Shown here: piece after piece, positions 33,982 to 44,112 of the stretch | Numbering within the stretch: the stretch's first letter is position 1 | Layout: every line of letters begins with the position of its first letter | DNA from: Panicum virgatum | Lineage: Eukaryota > Streptophyta > Magnoliopsida > Poales > Poaceae | Direction of reading: 5' to 3' | NCBI RefSeq assembly: GCF_016808335.1 | Contig: NC_053146.1 | Span: 27,877,495-27,941,494 of the forward strand | DNA length: 64,000 nt | Translations under genes and position numbers: made by a program | Notes under the pieces: generated by a model | Told to the model about the DNA's origin: nothing | The model's input: the letters and a program-made list of their open reading frames with translations, nothing else | Database searches by the model: none

Positions 33982-35262
33982 ATGACAAGGTTGGGCTCAT
34001 CCCGTTCGCAGGGCGAGTCGAGCTCTCATCATTCCCCCAAACCTACACCAACACCGACTACAATGGATTATGAGCAAGACAAACAAGAAGAATAGTTCGA
34101 GGAGCAAGCTGCAGAACCGCAAGCCGAGGACATGGAGATAGATGAAGATGATCCACCATACCTCGACTTGCAAGATGACCGCGAGCGTCAAGCCTACGCC
34201 ATGATCAAGAATCGAAGCTTTGGTCATACCAGAGCCTTCGATCTGGACCTTCTCGAAGAAATAGGTATGGACGTTGACTTCGCTCGTGTTTGGCATGTGG
34301 TTGGATGGGATGGTTTTGTGCCCGTTGAGGAGAATGGTTCTCGTCTCCTCACCATCCAGTTTCTTTGCACTCTTCGGGAGGTGGACGATGGTGTTTCTTT
34401 CCGACTTTTTGGAGTTGAACGCTATTTTTTTGGAGAAATTTTAGTCACCTCCTTGGTTTTAGTGCGCGCTTGCCAGTTTCCCTTGCAAAAGCTTGCCGCG
34501 GTTTTGATCGACATGAGTTTTGGTGTTTGATTTCGGGTCAAGTTGTTCATGGCAAGTTTGCACCTCGGTGCAATGACATTCAAAACCCGACTCTTCGTTT
34601 GATGCACAAGTTGGTGGCTATCACTCTCTTTCCAAGAGATGATCCACGACCAGTGCGCAACGATGAGTTGATGATATTATACGCCATGGTCAACAAGATC
34701 CGAATCTCCCCCACACAAGCAATGGTTAAGCAATGGCTCACAAATTTTCGGATGACGGGTCCTATTGAATGCACTTCTTTGGTTACCGGCATCGCATCAA
34801 ATATGGGAATCTTAGACGGGAACCCCGTTCCTTTCATTGAGGAGCCTCGTGTTATGATCGATGAGGCATACTTGGTTCAAGGCCACACGCTCAAGAAAGG
34901 CCCAGATGACTCCTTGATTTTTCTTTTTACTTGGTTATGCAAATGAAATCCCATTGCCAAATGCGGGGTATCATTTGTATAACTGTCGTTCGCTAACCAT
35001 CCCTCTTGTTCCACAAGAGGAGAGCCATCGGCATAGTGTTTCTGGTCTTCCTAGCAGGGTTACAAGAAGCAGGGCCAGAAGGGAGGAGTTCATGCAGCAG
35101 CAACCTCAGCCTCAACCACAGCAATATGAGGCTGTTGGTTCATCATCGAAGAGTGCCAGCTCCACTGAGTGGGCACGGCAGGTCTCAGGGCACCGGTCCA
35201 CCAGTTCTAGCTCCAGCAGACCCCGCGACGTACAGCTTTGTCCAGAGGTTTCACCACTCTGA
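33982..35262 (+). pseudogene. ATHILA ORF-1-like gene of E2
   Basis: Start MTRLGSSRSQGES at 33982. After a serine/proline-rich and acidic N-terminus (TAG at 34093-34095), a conserved core reads WHVVGWDGFVPVEENGSRLL, TIQFLCTLREVDDGVSFRLF, GVERYF, then, after a frameshift near 34440, RGFDRHEFWCLISGQVVHGK, RMTGPIECTSLVTGIA and VMIDEAYLVQGHTLKKGP. A second frameshift near 34920 leads to a Gln-rich, low-complexity C-terminus ending at 35262. The FLxTL...GVSFRLFG pattern matches the ATHILA ORF-1 family as I know it. The function of that family is unknown. I see no signal peptide or transmembrane segment. Confidence 0.65.
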
Positions 35263-36866
35263 CTCAGCAGATGGGCGAGCTGAACGTGCACACCACCAGC
35301 ATCGACGAGTTGCTGGGCCAGCACATCGAGTCAACACGGAACTAGCAGTGATATACAGGCGAGAGGATCCACTACCTGGAGCAGCAACAGCAGCAATCCC
35401 AGGAGGAGTGGAGGGCCTACTACTGTTGGGCTGGGTTTAATCCCAACCAGCAGCAGTGAGCCTGAAGCTAGCTTGGGGGAGGACCCCCATGAGAGGTATC
35501 TTGTATCAAACTCTATCTTTACTGCTTTCAAAACCTTGCATGAAACCAAACAAAAATTTGCAAAATTCTGAAAATCCATAAAAAATTGTATAACTAAAAT
35601 CAAATAAAATTTGGCAAAACCCATAAAACCCAAAAATATTTACTTGCTTTCCAGTATGTGTAGTAAGCATGTGTAGTTTTTCCTTGTTGGGATGATGAAT
35701 AGTTGCTATGTTAGTTCCTTTCTTATGCCTAGTTATAATCTTGTGCTCTGTCTAAGTTTTGAGTTTGGTAGCTAAATTGTTCAAACCTTAAGCTTGAAAT
35801 TTGTGGGTAGCGAAAAGCAGAATTCGAATCTAGGTTGTTTGTGGGTTATGATATGGCTGAAAAGAGTTGCTATGATCTCCTACGTGATGCTTGATATCCG
35901 GAGTATTTCTTTTCAAAAATACAAAAATAAAATAAAGTTCCTCGGTGATATGCAATTCCTATCCAGAGCCATATGAGTTACAAGTTTGAAAAGCCTTTTC
36001 TACATATGCAACTTGTCTTCTCAATGAGCTTTGTCAAATTGTTGTGACCCTTTGAGAGAATCACTTCATACGCCCATGATCAAGATCACGTACACGTCCA
36101 CTCACATGCTATACTTCTACACCTGGAAGATAGCAAGTACATCCCCTATCCATCCACAAATAAAACTCCAAGATGTGCCATGTTTATCTCTCTCCAAAGT
36201 TATCATCATAATGTATGGGCCATACAAAAAGAAATAAAAGATGCATACCCAAAGAAGGTATGCCACATGCCCACAAGGCATTTCAAAAAAAAAGAGAAAA
36301 GATGCATACCCAAAGAAGGTATGACACACACCCACAAGGTGTGTCAAAAAAGAGAGAGAGAGAAAAAGGAAAATATAGCCCATACCAAAAACATTACAAG
36401 GGAAAGAGAATTCATATAAAGGAGTTCTCATCCATCATCCACCAAAAATATCCACACACTTGCACATCTTGATCAAGGCTTATGACTTGTTTCTCCTTTG
36501 GATCCGGTCTTTGACTTAGCAAAATATGAGAAGCAAGTTTGCCATTATATCCTCCATACCTACAGATCCACCAAAAAGAAGCCATTAGAAGTAGGATGGA
36601 AAAAGAGAGGCGCATAAAAAGGCCTTGGTGAGGAATAAAACACATTGAGCGATCCGAGAGATCACCCGAGGAACTACAATATTTCTTTTCAAAAACTTTA
36701 TAAAACCTCCGGATTGACGGTTGAACAAAGGAGTGGTAAGTGGTATAAGGCTGTTCTGACCCTCAACCGCCAAAGATGAGGATGATGCTATAAGGCCCAC
36801 AGGAGTAAGGTAAAAGGTGCGAACAAGGCCAACTTATTCAGAATAAAGGTAAGAACAAGTCATGAA
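35263..36866 (+). other. Non-coding 3' region of E2
   Basis: AT-rich sequence collinear with 9953-11400 of E1 in its second half, including the tandem hairpins (36243-36344). It stops at about 36866, where similarity to the LTR of A and B begins on the minus strand. The polypurine tract and 3' LTR of E2 are missing. Confidence 0.7.
36243..36344 (+). other. Tandem double-hairpin units in the 3' region of E2
   Basis: Unit 1: GCATACC (36243-36249) with GGTATGC (36257-36263), then ATGCC (36267-36271) with GGCAT (36277-36281). Unit 2: CATACC (36305-36310) with GGTATG (36318-36323), then ACACACC (36326-36332) with GGTGTGT (36338-36344). The first loop is again CAAAGAA and the second is CACAA in both units. 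Confidence 0.7.
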
Positions 36867-38408
36867 TGCGACATTGTAGCAACTCCTGATCAATAGTGCT
36901 ACCAGTATTAATATATGAACAAAGCTAGTAGATCTAGGAATCTTGGAGTTTTAAGCAAGTAAATGTCTTCCATTTGGGTTCAAACTTTTACCAGAACACG
37001 GTACTAGAAATCATCTAGCCAAAAATCAGGTATAGTACTGGACAGCACACCTAGAACATTTATTACCTATTTAATCTAATCTGTTTCCTAGATTAAAATA
37101 TAGACAGAAACTAAAGATGTGCATGTAATGAAACTTGTAGATTTTGTTGCAAGGATTCCAAAACATTTTAGTTTACATTTTTCTGAATTTTCTACAATTT
37201 TCTAGACATTTTCAAAGTTTGCTGGTTTGGATTCTATAGTTCATGTCATTTTTGCAAATTGACCCCTGAACTTTCATTTCTTTTAAAGAGAAGTCCCTTG
37301 CCGAAATAGGGGAGGCGATGGTGGACCGTTTTCTGGCAAGGAGAGTTGCCGCTGGTGGGGGCCCCGCAGGGGAAAAGAGAGAGGGGCACAAGGGCTACCT
37401 ATAGAGGGTCTTGGCTCGCCGGGAGAGGGCCGGAGGAGGCGGGGACGCGGTGGCCGGCGGCTGGCGGCGGCCCTGTGCCACGGCGGCAATGCTCGGGTGG
37501 CGATGGGGATGAATGGCCAGGTCGAGGAGCTTCAGTGGGACCAGGCGGAGCTAGTGGAGGGGTTGGTTTGGCCAATGCAGGCCTGAGGCGTCCGGTCCGC
37601 AGCAAGGTGGATCTCGCCAGCCGTAATGGCTACAGCGGATGGAAAAATTGCGGCTCGTGCGACACTGAGGCCCTAGGCTTCTATTTATAATGGAGTAGGC
37701 TTTGAGGTGAAGCGAACGCGCACCCAGGGGAGGTTGATTTGGGCCGAGCAGGCGCTCGACGGCAATTTTGGACGGCAACGGCGAGGTGGCGGGCGGCGGC
37801 AGCTCTGCAGGGCGCTGGCGGTCGTCGTGGCGAGCGGCCAAGTGGTCCAGGACACATGGAATGCGTCCGCGAGTCCAGCTGTGATGGTTAGCAGGCAAAT
37901 CGGGGGTGCGCGGCCGAATCCGGGGAGAGATGTTGGCAGTGGTAATTTCGTAAATAGATCAAAGTTCATATCCCAGTTCTGTAAACACCATTTTTCTTCT
38001 TCTTCTAGACCTCAGATTAAAAACTTTTGAATACCCTTTTTGTTCAATTTATCGAGATCTACAACTTTTGTTTCAGACACTTTTTCATTTGATCAACGTT
38101 TTGTGAGTTAGTTTAAAGAGTTCAAAAACTCCAATAAAGGGTTGATTTGATTTGTCTAATTGGGTTGAATTTGAGCCCACTTCCTTTTAAGCACATGTCA
38201 TTAAGTGTACCAGATTTTTGTGTACATTATTTTGGTGAGGTGATTTGTACTTGAAATATAGTTGGAACTTCTCTTATTTGTCCTCACAAGTGAAACCATT
38301 ATTTGAAATTGAATTTTAGTTGCCTTAAATAAATGTTTGCTCTCACAATAACTCTCCTCTTTGTTCTAATTTGTCTACTAATTACTTTTGAACACCTAGG
38401 GTGTCACA
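36867..38408 (-). repeat. 3' LTR of B, truncated (about 1.54 kb)
   Basis: It starts TGTGACACCCTAGGTG at 38408 and aligns with the first third of the LTR of A (7552 to about 5370). A TATA box (TATAAATA) lies at 37682-37689 on the minus strand. The GC-rich block at 37290-37960 corresponds to 5770-6600 of A. It ends abruptly near 36867. Confidence 0.8.
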
Positions 38409-38419
38409 GCCTACCCCTC
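38409..38419 (-). promoter_or_regulatory. Polypurine tract of B
   Basis: On the minus strand GAGGGGTAGGC directly precedes the LTR start at 38408. Confidence 0.7.
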
Positions 38420-41400
38420 TTAAAAAGAATCTCGTCCCGAGATTGGATGAATGAAGCAGGGACAGAGATAAAAGGTACCTGAGGTAGAGCTAAGAAAACC
38501 CAGGAAATGTCGATTGAGATAGTCTTCCGTCTCCCAGGTGGCTTCTTCTTCAGTGTGCTAAGTCCACTGAATTTTATACATTTTCACCACCTTTTGACGA
38601 GTGGATCCTTCTTTCTGATCCAATACTCTGAGGGGATATTCAACATATGAAAGATCTGGTTCCACAGAGATTTCTTTGTGTTCAATGATCTTGGTTGGAA
38701 CTCGGACACATTTCTTGAGCTGAGATATATGAAAAACATCATGAACTGCAGTGAGCTGCAAAGGAAGTCATAGTCGATAAGCAACTAGTCCACATTCTTT
38801 GATGATTTCATAAGGTCCGATATAACGAGGTGCTAGCTTGCCTCTGACTCCGAAGCGTTGAACGCCTCTAGTTGATGAGTCCCGTAAATAAACATGATCA
38901 CCAACATTGAATTTCAAAGGTTTCCTCCGTTTGTCAAAGTAACTCTTTTGTCGGGACTGAGCTGCTCTAAGATTTTCTTGTACCACTTTTGCTTTCTCTT
39001 CTGCTTCGAACACTAACTCGGGTCCAAATATTTTGCGCTCTCCAGTCTGGGACCAACTCAAAAGAGTTCGACACTGCCAACCATACAAGGCCTCGAAAGG
39101 TGCCATTTTCAGACTAGCCTGATAGCTGTTATTATAAGAGAATTCAGCCAGGGGTAAACATTTGTTCCAATTCTTGTCATAATGAATGACACACTCTCTA
39201 AGCATGTCTTCCATAATTTTGTTTACCCTTTCAGTCTGCCCGTCAGTCTGTGGATGATAAGCGGAGCTTCCAATTAATTTAATCCCGAGAGCCTCTTGGA
39301 GCTGCTCCCAAAACCTTGCCACAAACTGAATACCACGGTCTGAGATAATGGTTTTAGGTACACTGTGCAGATAGACAATTCAATCGATAAAAATTTCAGC
39401 ATACTTCTTGGCTCGACATTCAATATGCACTAGAATGAAGTGACCGGTTTTTGTGAGCCGATCAACAATAACCCAGATAGAATCATGGTGTTGAAAGGTA
39501 TTTGGTAAGCCCACAATAAAATCCATGCTGATATCTTCCCATTTCCAAGATGGAATTGGCAGAGGTTGGAGAATTCCAGCAACTTTCAAGTGACTAGCTT
39601 TCACTCTCTGACAGGTGTCACACTCTGCAACATATTTCGCGATTTCTCTCTTCATTCAAGTCCACCAAAAATTTTGCCTAAGGTCTTGATACATTTTGGT
39701 ACTACCAGGATGAATGGAAAATTTAGAGAGATGTGCCTCGTCTAGAATTTGTTTCCGAAGCTCATGATTTTTGGGAATGACTAGGCGTCCTTCAAACCAC
39801 AAAATTCCTTTATGATCCACATGAAAACATTTATACTTATTTTCTCCCGCTAGTAATTTCTTCTTGATAGTTCCAACACCCTTGTCATGCAGCTGAGCCT
39901 TGACGACTTGGTCGTAGAGAGTGGGTTCTACAGAAATATGATTCAAAGATCCCTGAGGAACAATTTCAGATTCAGCTTTTGCATCTCAGCGCAAAAAGTG
40001 TCATTGTAGGATTCAACTGAAAGGCAGTTGCAGTGAGTCTTGCGACTGAGTGCGTCGGCTATGACATTTGCTTTGCCCGGATGATAATGAACCTCCAGGT
40101 CATAATCTTTGATTAATTCCAGCCATCTTCACTGCCATATATTCAGTTCACTCTGGGTAAAGATATATTTGAGACTCTTATGATCAGTATAGATATTGAA
40201 TTGACTACCCATAAGATAATGTCTTCAAATCTTGAGAGCATGAATAACCACTGCTAACTCAAGATCATGGGTAGGATAATTTAGCTCGTGTGGTTAAAGA
40301 GCTCGAGAAGCATAGGCGATAACCCGGTTGTCTTGCATTAGAACACAACCAAGACCAGTACCCGATGCATCATAGTAAACATCGTAGGACTTACTATAGT
40401 CAGGTCGAGCTAAGACTGGTGCTGTGGTCAGATGTGCTCTCAATGTGTTGAATGCCTCATCACACTTCGCATCCCATTTGAATTTAACATCCTTCTTTAG
40501 CAGTTCTATCATTGGCTTCGCTATTCTGGAGAAATCCAGAATGAATCTGCGGTAATATCCCGCCAAACCAAGGAAACTGTGAATTTGATGAACTGAGGTA
40601 GGAGGTTTCCAGTCCATCACTTCTTGAACTTTGATGGGATCTACTAATATGCCCTCACTAGAGATAGTGTGGCCCAGAAATTTAACTGTATCCAGTCAGA
40701 ATTCACACTTGGAGAATTTAGGATACAACTGATGATCTCAGAGTCGTTGAATAAACCCACAGATGTCACTCATGTTCTGCCTTAGTCTTGGAGTAAATTA
40801 AGATATAGTCGATGAAAACCACGACGAATTTATCGAGTTCCAGCATGAATATCGAGTTCTTGAGATACATAAAATAGGCATTAGCATTTGTGAGACCGAA
40901 TGACATAACCAAATACTCATAAAGCCCATATCTGGTTGAAAAAGCTGTCTTGGGAATATCACAAGGTCGGATTTTAATTTGATGATACCCCGAGCGAAGA
41001 TCTATCTTGGAAAAGATTTTTGCTCCGGCTAACTGATCGAACATTACATCAATGCGAGGAAGTGGATATTTATTTTTGATAGTCACCACATTGAGAGATC
41101 GGTAAGCAACACAACCTCAGACTGTCATCTTTCTTCTTTACGAACAGTGCTGGATAGCCCCAAGGTGAAGCACTTGGGCAAATAAAACCCTTGTCCAGAA
41201 GTTCTTGCAACTGTATTTTTAGCTCGGTCAGCTCTTTAGGCGGCATTCTGTATGGCCTTTTTGAAACAGGTGCGGTACCGGGCTGAAGTTCAATAACGAA
41301 TTCAATATCCTGATCTGGTGGCATTCCAGGCAAGTCATCTGGAAAAACATCAGCGTACTCGCAAACTACGGGAATATCTTCTATATGAACATCTTTCATG

Positions 41401-42844
41401 GCAAAGGCACAAGAGTTGATGCATTCTTGATGAGGTAAATATAGAACTGATTTGCCACAAGTGGGAGAGTTTAATTCAATAGTTCGGGAAGATATATCTA
41501 ACAGTACCCCATGTTTGTTCATCCATTCCATGCCTAAAATAACATCCTTTCCTTCTAGTGCCAGCAAGATCAAATCGGTTGGGAAATTTTTACTACCCTG
41601 CTTAATTGGTACTTTTCTAATAATTTAATTAGATGCAATTTTTCCACCAGGAGTAGAGATCATATAAGAACCTTTGGTGTGACAAAAATCTAATCTACCT
41701 CTTGCTTCAAATTTAGCACTAATAAAACTATGAGATGCACCGGAATCGAATATAATAACTTCGGGGCAAATGGTTTATAGAGAATGTACCCGACATCACC
41801 AGTGCTCCCTCAGGAAGATCAGCCAGACTGGTGAAGTTAAGTCTGCCTTGCCTGACTTGGACAGTCTGCTTCTTGCCCTTGTTTTGATCATTTCCACGGA
41901 AAGCCTGCCCCTGGGATTGTCCCGCTTGAGGGCACATCTTAGCAAAGTCACTCGGGCTCCCACACTTGAAACATCGGTTGTTGTGGTCAGGGCGAGCTGC
42001 TTGCTGAGCATTCGGCCTTGGGCCGGTCTGCTGATGCTGAGGTGGTACAAACCAAGTCTGTTGCTGCTGCTGTTGTTGTTGCTACTGAGGAGGTCGAATA
42101 ACCCAACACCCTTGTTAAGGGGCCTTCTGAGAGGGTGCAGCTGGGGCATTCTGCACAATACAATACCTCAGTGCTGGGCACTCGAGGGTCCAGCAGGTGC
42201 CTTCCTCTTCTTGTCAACACGATGAGCCATTATGAGATCATCCTGGGTGATAGCCAAATTCACTAGATCATTGTATGAATTAGTGCGGACAAGATTGAGC
42301 CGCTCCTGTAGCTTGGTGCTGAGGCCTCGACGGAAGCGGTCACGAAAGTCTGAGCATACTGTAATACTGTATGGTTGCCCTGAGTTAATGCCAAGAATTC
42401 ATTGAGCTTCCGATCAAGATGACCAGTCGAAATATGATGAGCTCTGAAAGCCTCCTTGAACTCATTCCAAGAAACCACATGGTCAGCCGGTAACATCCCA
42501 TGGTAATGATCCCACCACATGCGAGCTGGACCGCGGAGCTACTGCACGGCATAGCGAGCTTTACTCGCCTCGAGTGTGCGAATCCAAGCGTCCGCGTCGA
42601 GTGGCTCTTCTGCCTTGGTGAATAGCGGGGGCTGAGTGCTCAGAAAATCCTGATAACTTGCCTCCTGCTGGTGGTGAGCATTGTGCCCAGCCCGCTGCTG
42701 CTGCTGATCCTGCACCAGTTGCCGCAGGATCTCCGTCTAAGCTGCCAGAACCTCCACGATACCCGGTGGTGGAGGTGGCGGAGGTGGTGTGCCATTCCCT
42801 CCGGCTCCAAAACCGCCGGGGTTGCCCCTAGTTGATCCAACCAT
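38420..42844 (-). pseudogene. gag-pol of B (Tekay chromovirus), heavily broken
   Basis: Gag starts MVGSTRGNPGGFGAGGNG at 42844 with a PPPP stretch, a TAG, then a capsid domain (FTKAEEPLDADAWIRTLE; MWWDHYHGMLP). The zinc knuckle (41973-41932) reads CFKCGSPSDFAKMC: the histidine is replaced by aspartate. Protease FDSGASHSFIS is near 41745. Reverse transcriptase has DLRSGYHQ but its FIDD box reads FIDY (40816-40799). RNase H begins YYDASGTGLG. Integrase pieces follow ([39 protein letters not shown]), and a chromodomain at 38600-38500 (YKIQWT, TAG, HTEEEATWETEDYLN). The end is TAA at 38422-38420. Many frameshifts and stops are present. Lost metal-binding and catalytic residues confirm the copy is dead. 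Confidence 0.92.
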
Positions 42845-43390
42845 CTGAAACATGAGTGGTTTACATTAGCCACAACATTTTCAAAGTTTCAATTGGAAAT
42901 AAACAACTTAAGGCACAAATTGAATGATATAAATTGCATTAACTGGGTTGCACAGAAACTTTTAGTACTAAAAAGCGCATAACTGGAGTTCTGTGTATCC
43001 AATGGACTTAAAATATTTACAGGAGTTAGATAATTTCGGGAGCTACAACTTTGGTATTCAATGTAGAGACTAATTCCCAGAGCAAGGTAGTCGAAAATTC
43101 AGGTTCTACTCCTCTGGTTTTGCTGTTTTTCAGAAAATAGAGCCTCTGTATTTTGCGAATATCTCCTGCTGTATAAGTCCAATTGAGCTGAATTTTTGTG
43201 AGAATTTAGAGGATGAATTGTGGAACGACATTGGTATTCAACTCATGGCACAAATCTGAGTGTAAATAGGGATGAAAATTTGAACTTGCTGCTGCGTTTA
43301 GAGTTGCTGACTGCCAGGACAGAGATACTTCATTTCATAAGTGTTTTTACATTGGCATCATCTCCACTTTTCCTACTACATTTTTATACC
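42845..43390 (-). other. Leader remnant of B
   Basis: Non-coding sequence sharing phrases with the leader of A (for example 'acaactttggtattcaa', 'cctctggttttgctgtttttcag', 'tatctcctgctgta'). The part nearest the primer site and the 5' LTR are missing; the upper boundary near 43390 is approximate. Confidence 0.6.
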
Positions 43391-43865
43391 TAATCATCAG
43401 AGGTTACTCAACTCTAAGTTAGCCTAGTGTCCCACCATCCAAAATTTAGGCTACACTCAAGAAGAGTTCTACCAAAAGCTATCTAACCACTAGCGAAAGC
43501 TATAGCGGGCTATGCCAAATAGTGGTTTACTACTAAACCATAAAAAATACAAGTAATAGATACACAAAAACATAGTAATTAATAAAATTCATAAACATAA
43601 ATATGTTTCTAGGGCTATGATAACATTAATTAAGTTGACAATACAATAAAATCATACTACAACTAAATATTCATTTATCCAAAAGACCAAAACAATAGCA
43701 CTGAGCTAAGAATAAGGTTATAGTAGCCCTAAACCTACGCCATTTAGCGCAGCTATAGCCCAATTTAGCGTCCATAGCTGCCATAGCGGCACAAATACAA
43801 ATAGCGTAGTGGGGATCCACTAAAAAGACTATAGCGGGGCTATATCCCGCTATTTAAAACCATGG
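43391..43865. repeat. AT-rich repeat bounded by GCTATAGCGGG-type palindromic motifs
   Basis: AT-rich, non-coding. Motifs built on AGCTATAGCGGGCTAT occur near the left (43497-43515) and right (43826-43855) ends and several degenerate ones at 43740-43790 (AGCGCAGCTATAGCCC, ATAGCTGCCATAGCGGC). The right end reads CCCGCTATTTAAAACCATGG. From memory, grass hAT-type non-autonomous transposons have such ends, but no clear terminal inverted repeat or 8-bp target duplication was established. Confidence 0.35.
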
Positions 43866-43967
43866 CAAAAAGAAAGTAATCGTTCCCCGCGCACCTTCCA
43901 CCGTACGATCTTCGGCCGAATCGGAACGGGCCATAGATTTCGGATCTGCCCGTTGTGGGGTATCGAG

Positions 43968-43975
43968 TATTTAAA
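43968..43975 (+). promoter_or_regulatory. Possible TATA box upstream of the K gene
   Basis: TATTTAAA lies about 140 bp upstream of the gag start at 44113, followed by GC-rich UTR-like sequence. Position and sequence fit a promoter; nothing else supports it. Confidence 0.35.
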
Positions 43976-44112
43976 CATCGGAGGCGGTTCAGAGTGCCCA
44001 CCCTGTTCCCGAGCACTCCAGAGCCTTTCGTCGCCTTGCTGACTCACCCTGCCTCTAGAGCTTTCGATGCTTCTCCTTCTTGCATCCTCCGCCCTCTCCT
44101 CCTCCCGTCGGC

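Larger units (their letters stand above)
15351..36866 (+). mobile_element. E2: Athila-type element without pol, carrying two nested Tekay insertions
   Basis: Plus-strand order: 5' LTR, tRNA primer site, gag, aspartic protease, a UTR-like stretch, an ATHILA ORF-1-like gene and a hairpin-bearing 3' region. No reverse transcriptase, RNase H or integrase is present between protease (ends near 32940) and the next gene (33982). It inserted into satellite at 15350/15351 (target sequence GTCGC). F2 and F1 inserted later into its LTR and gag. The 3' end is lost: at about 36866 the sequence switches to the truncated LTR of B before any polypurine tract or 3' LTR. Confidence 0.82.
36867..43390 (-). mobile_element. 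B: decayed Tekay element without 5' LTR
   Basis: Minus-strand order: leader (43390-42845), gag-pol (42844-38420), polypurine tract, 3' LTR truncated at about 36867. The 3' LTR begins TGTGACACCCTAGG at 38408. Neither end has a target duplication that I can identify; the left end joins the truncated E2 and the right end joins an unrelated repeat. So both outer parts were lost by deletion. Confidence 0.85.
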
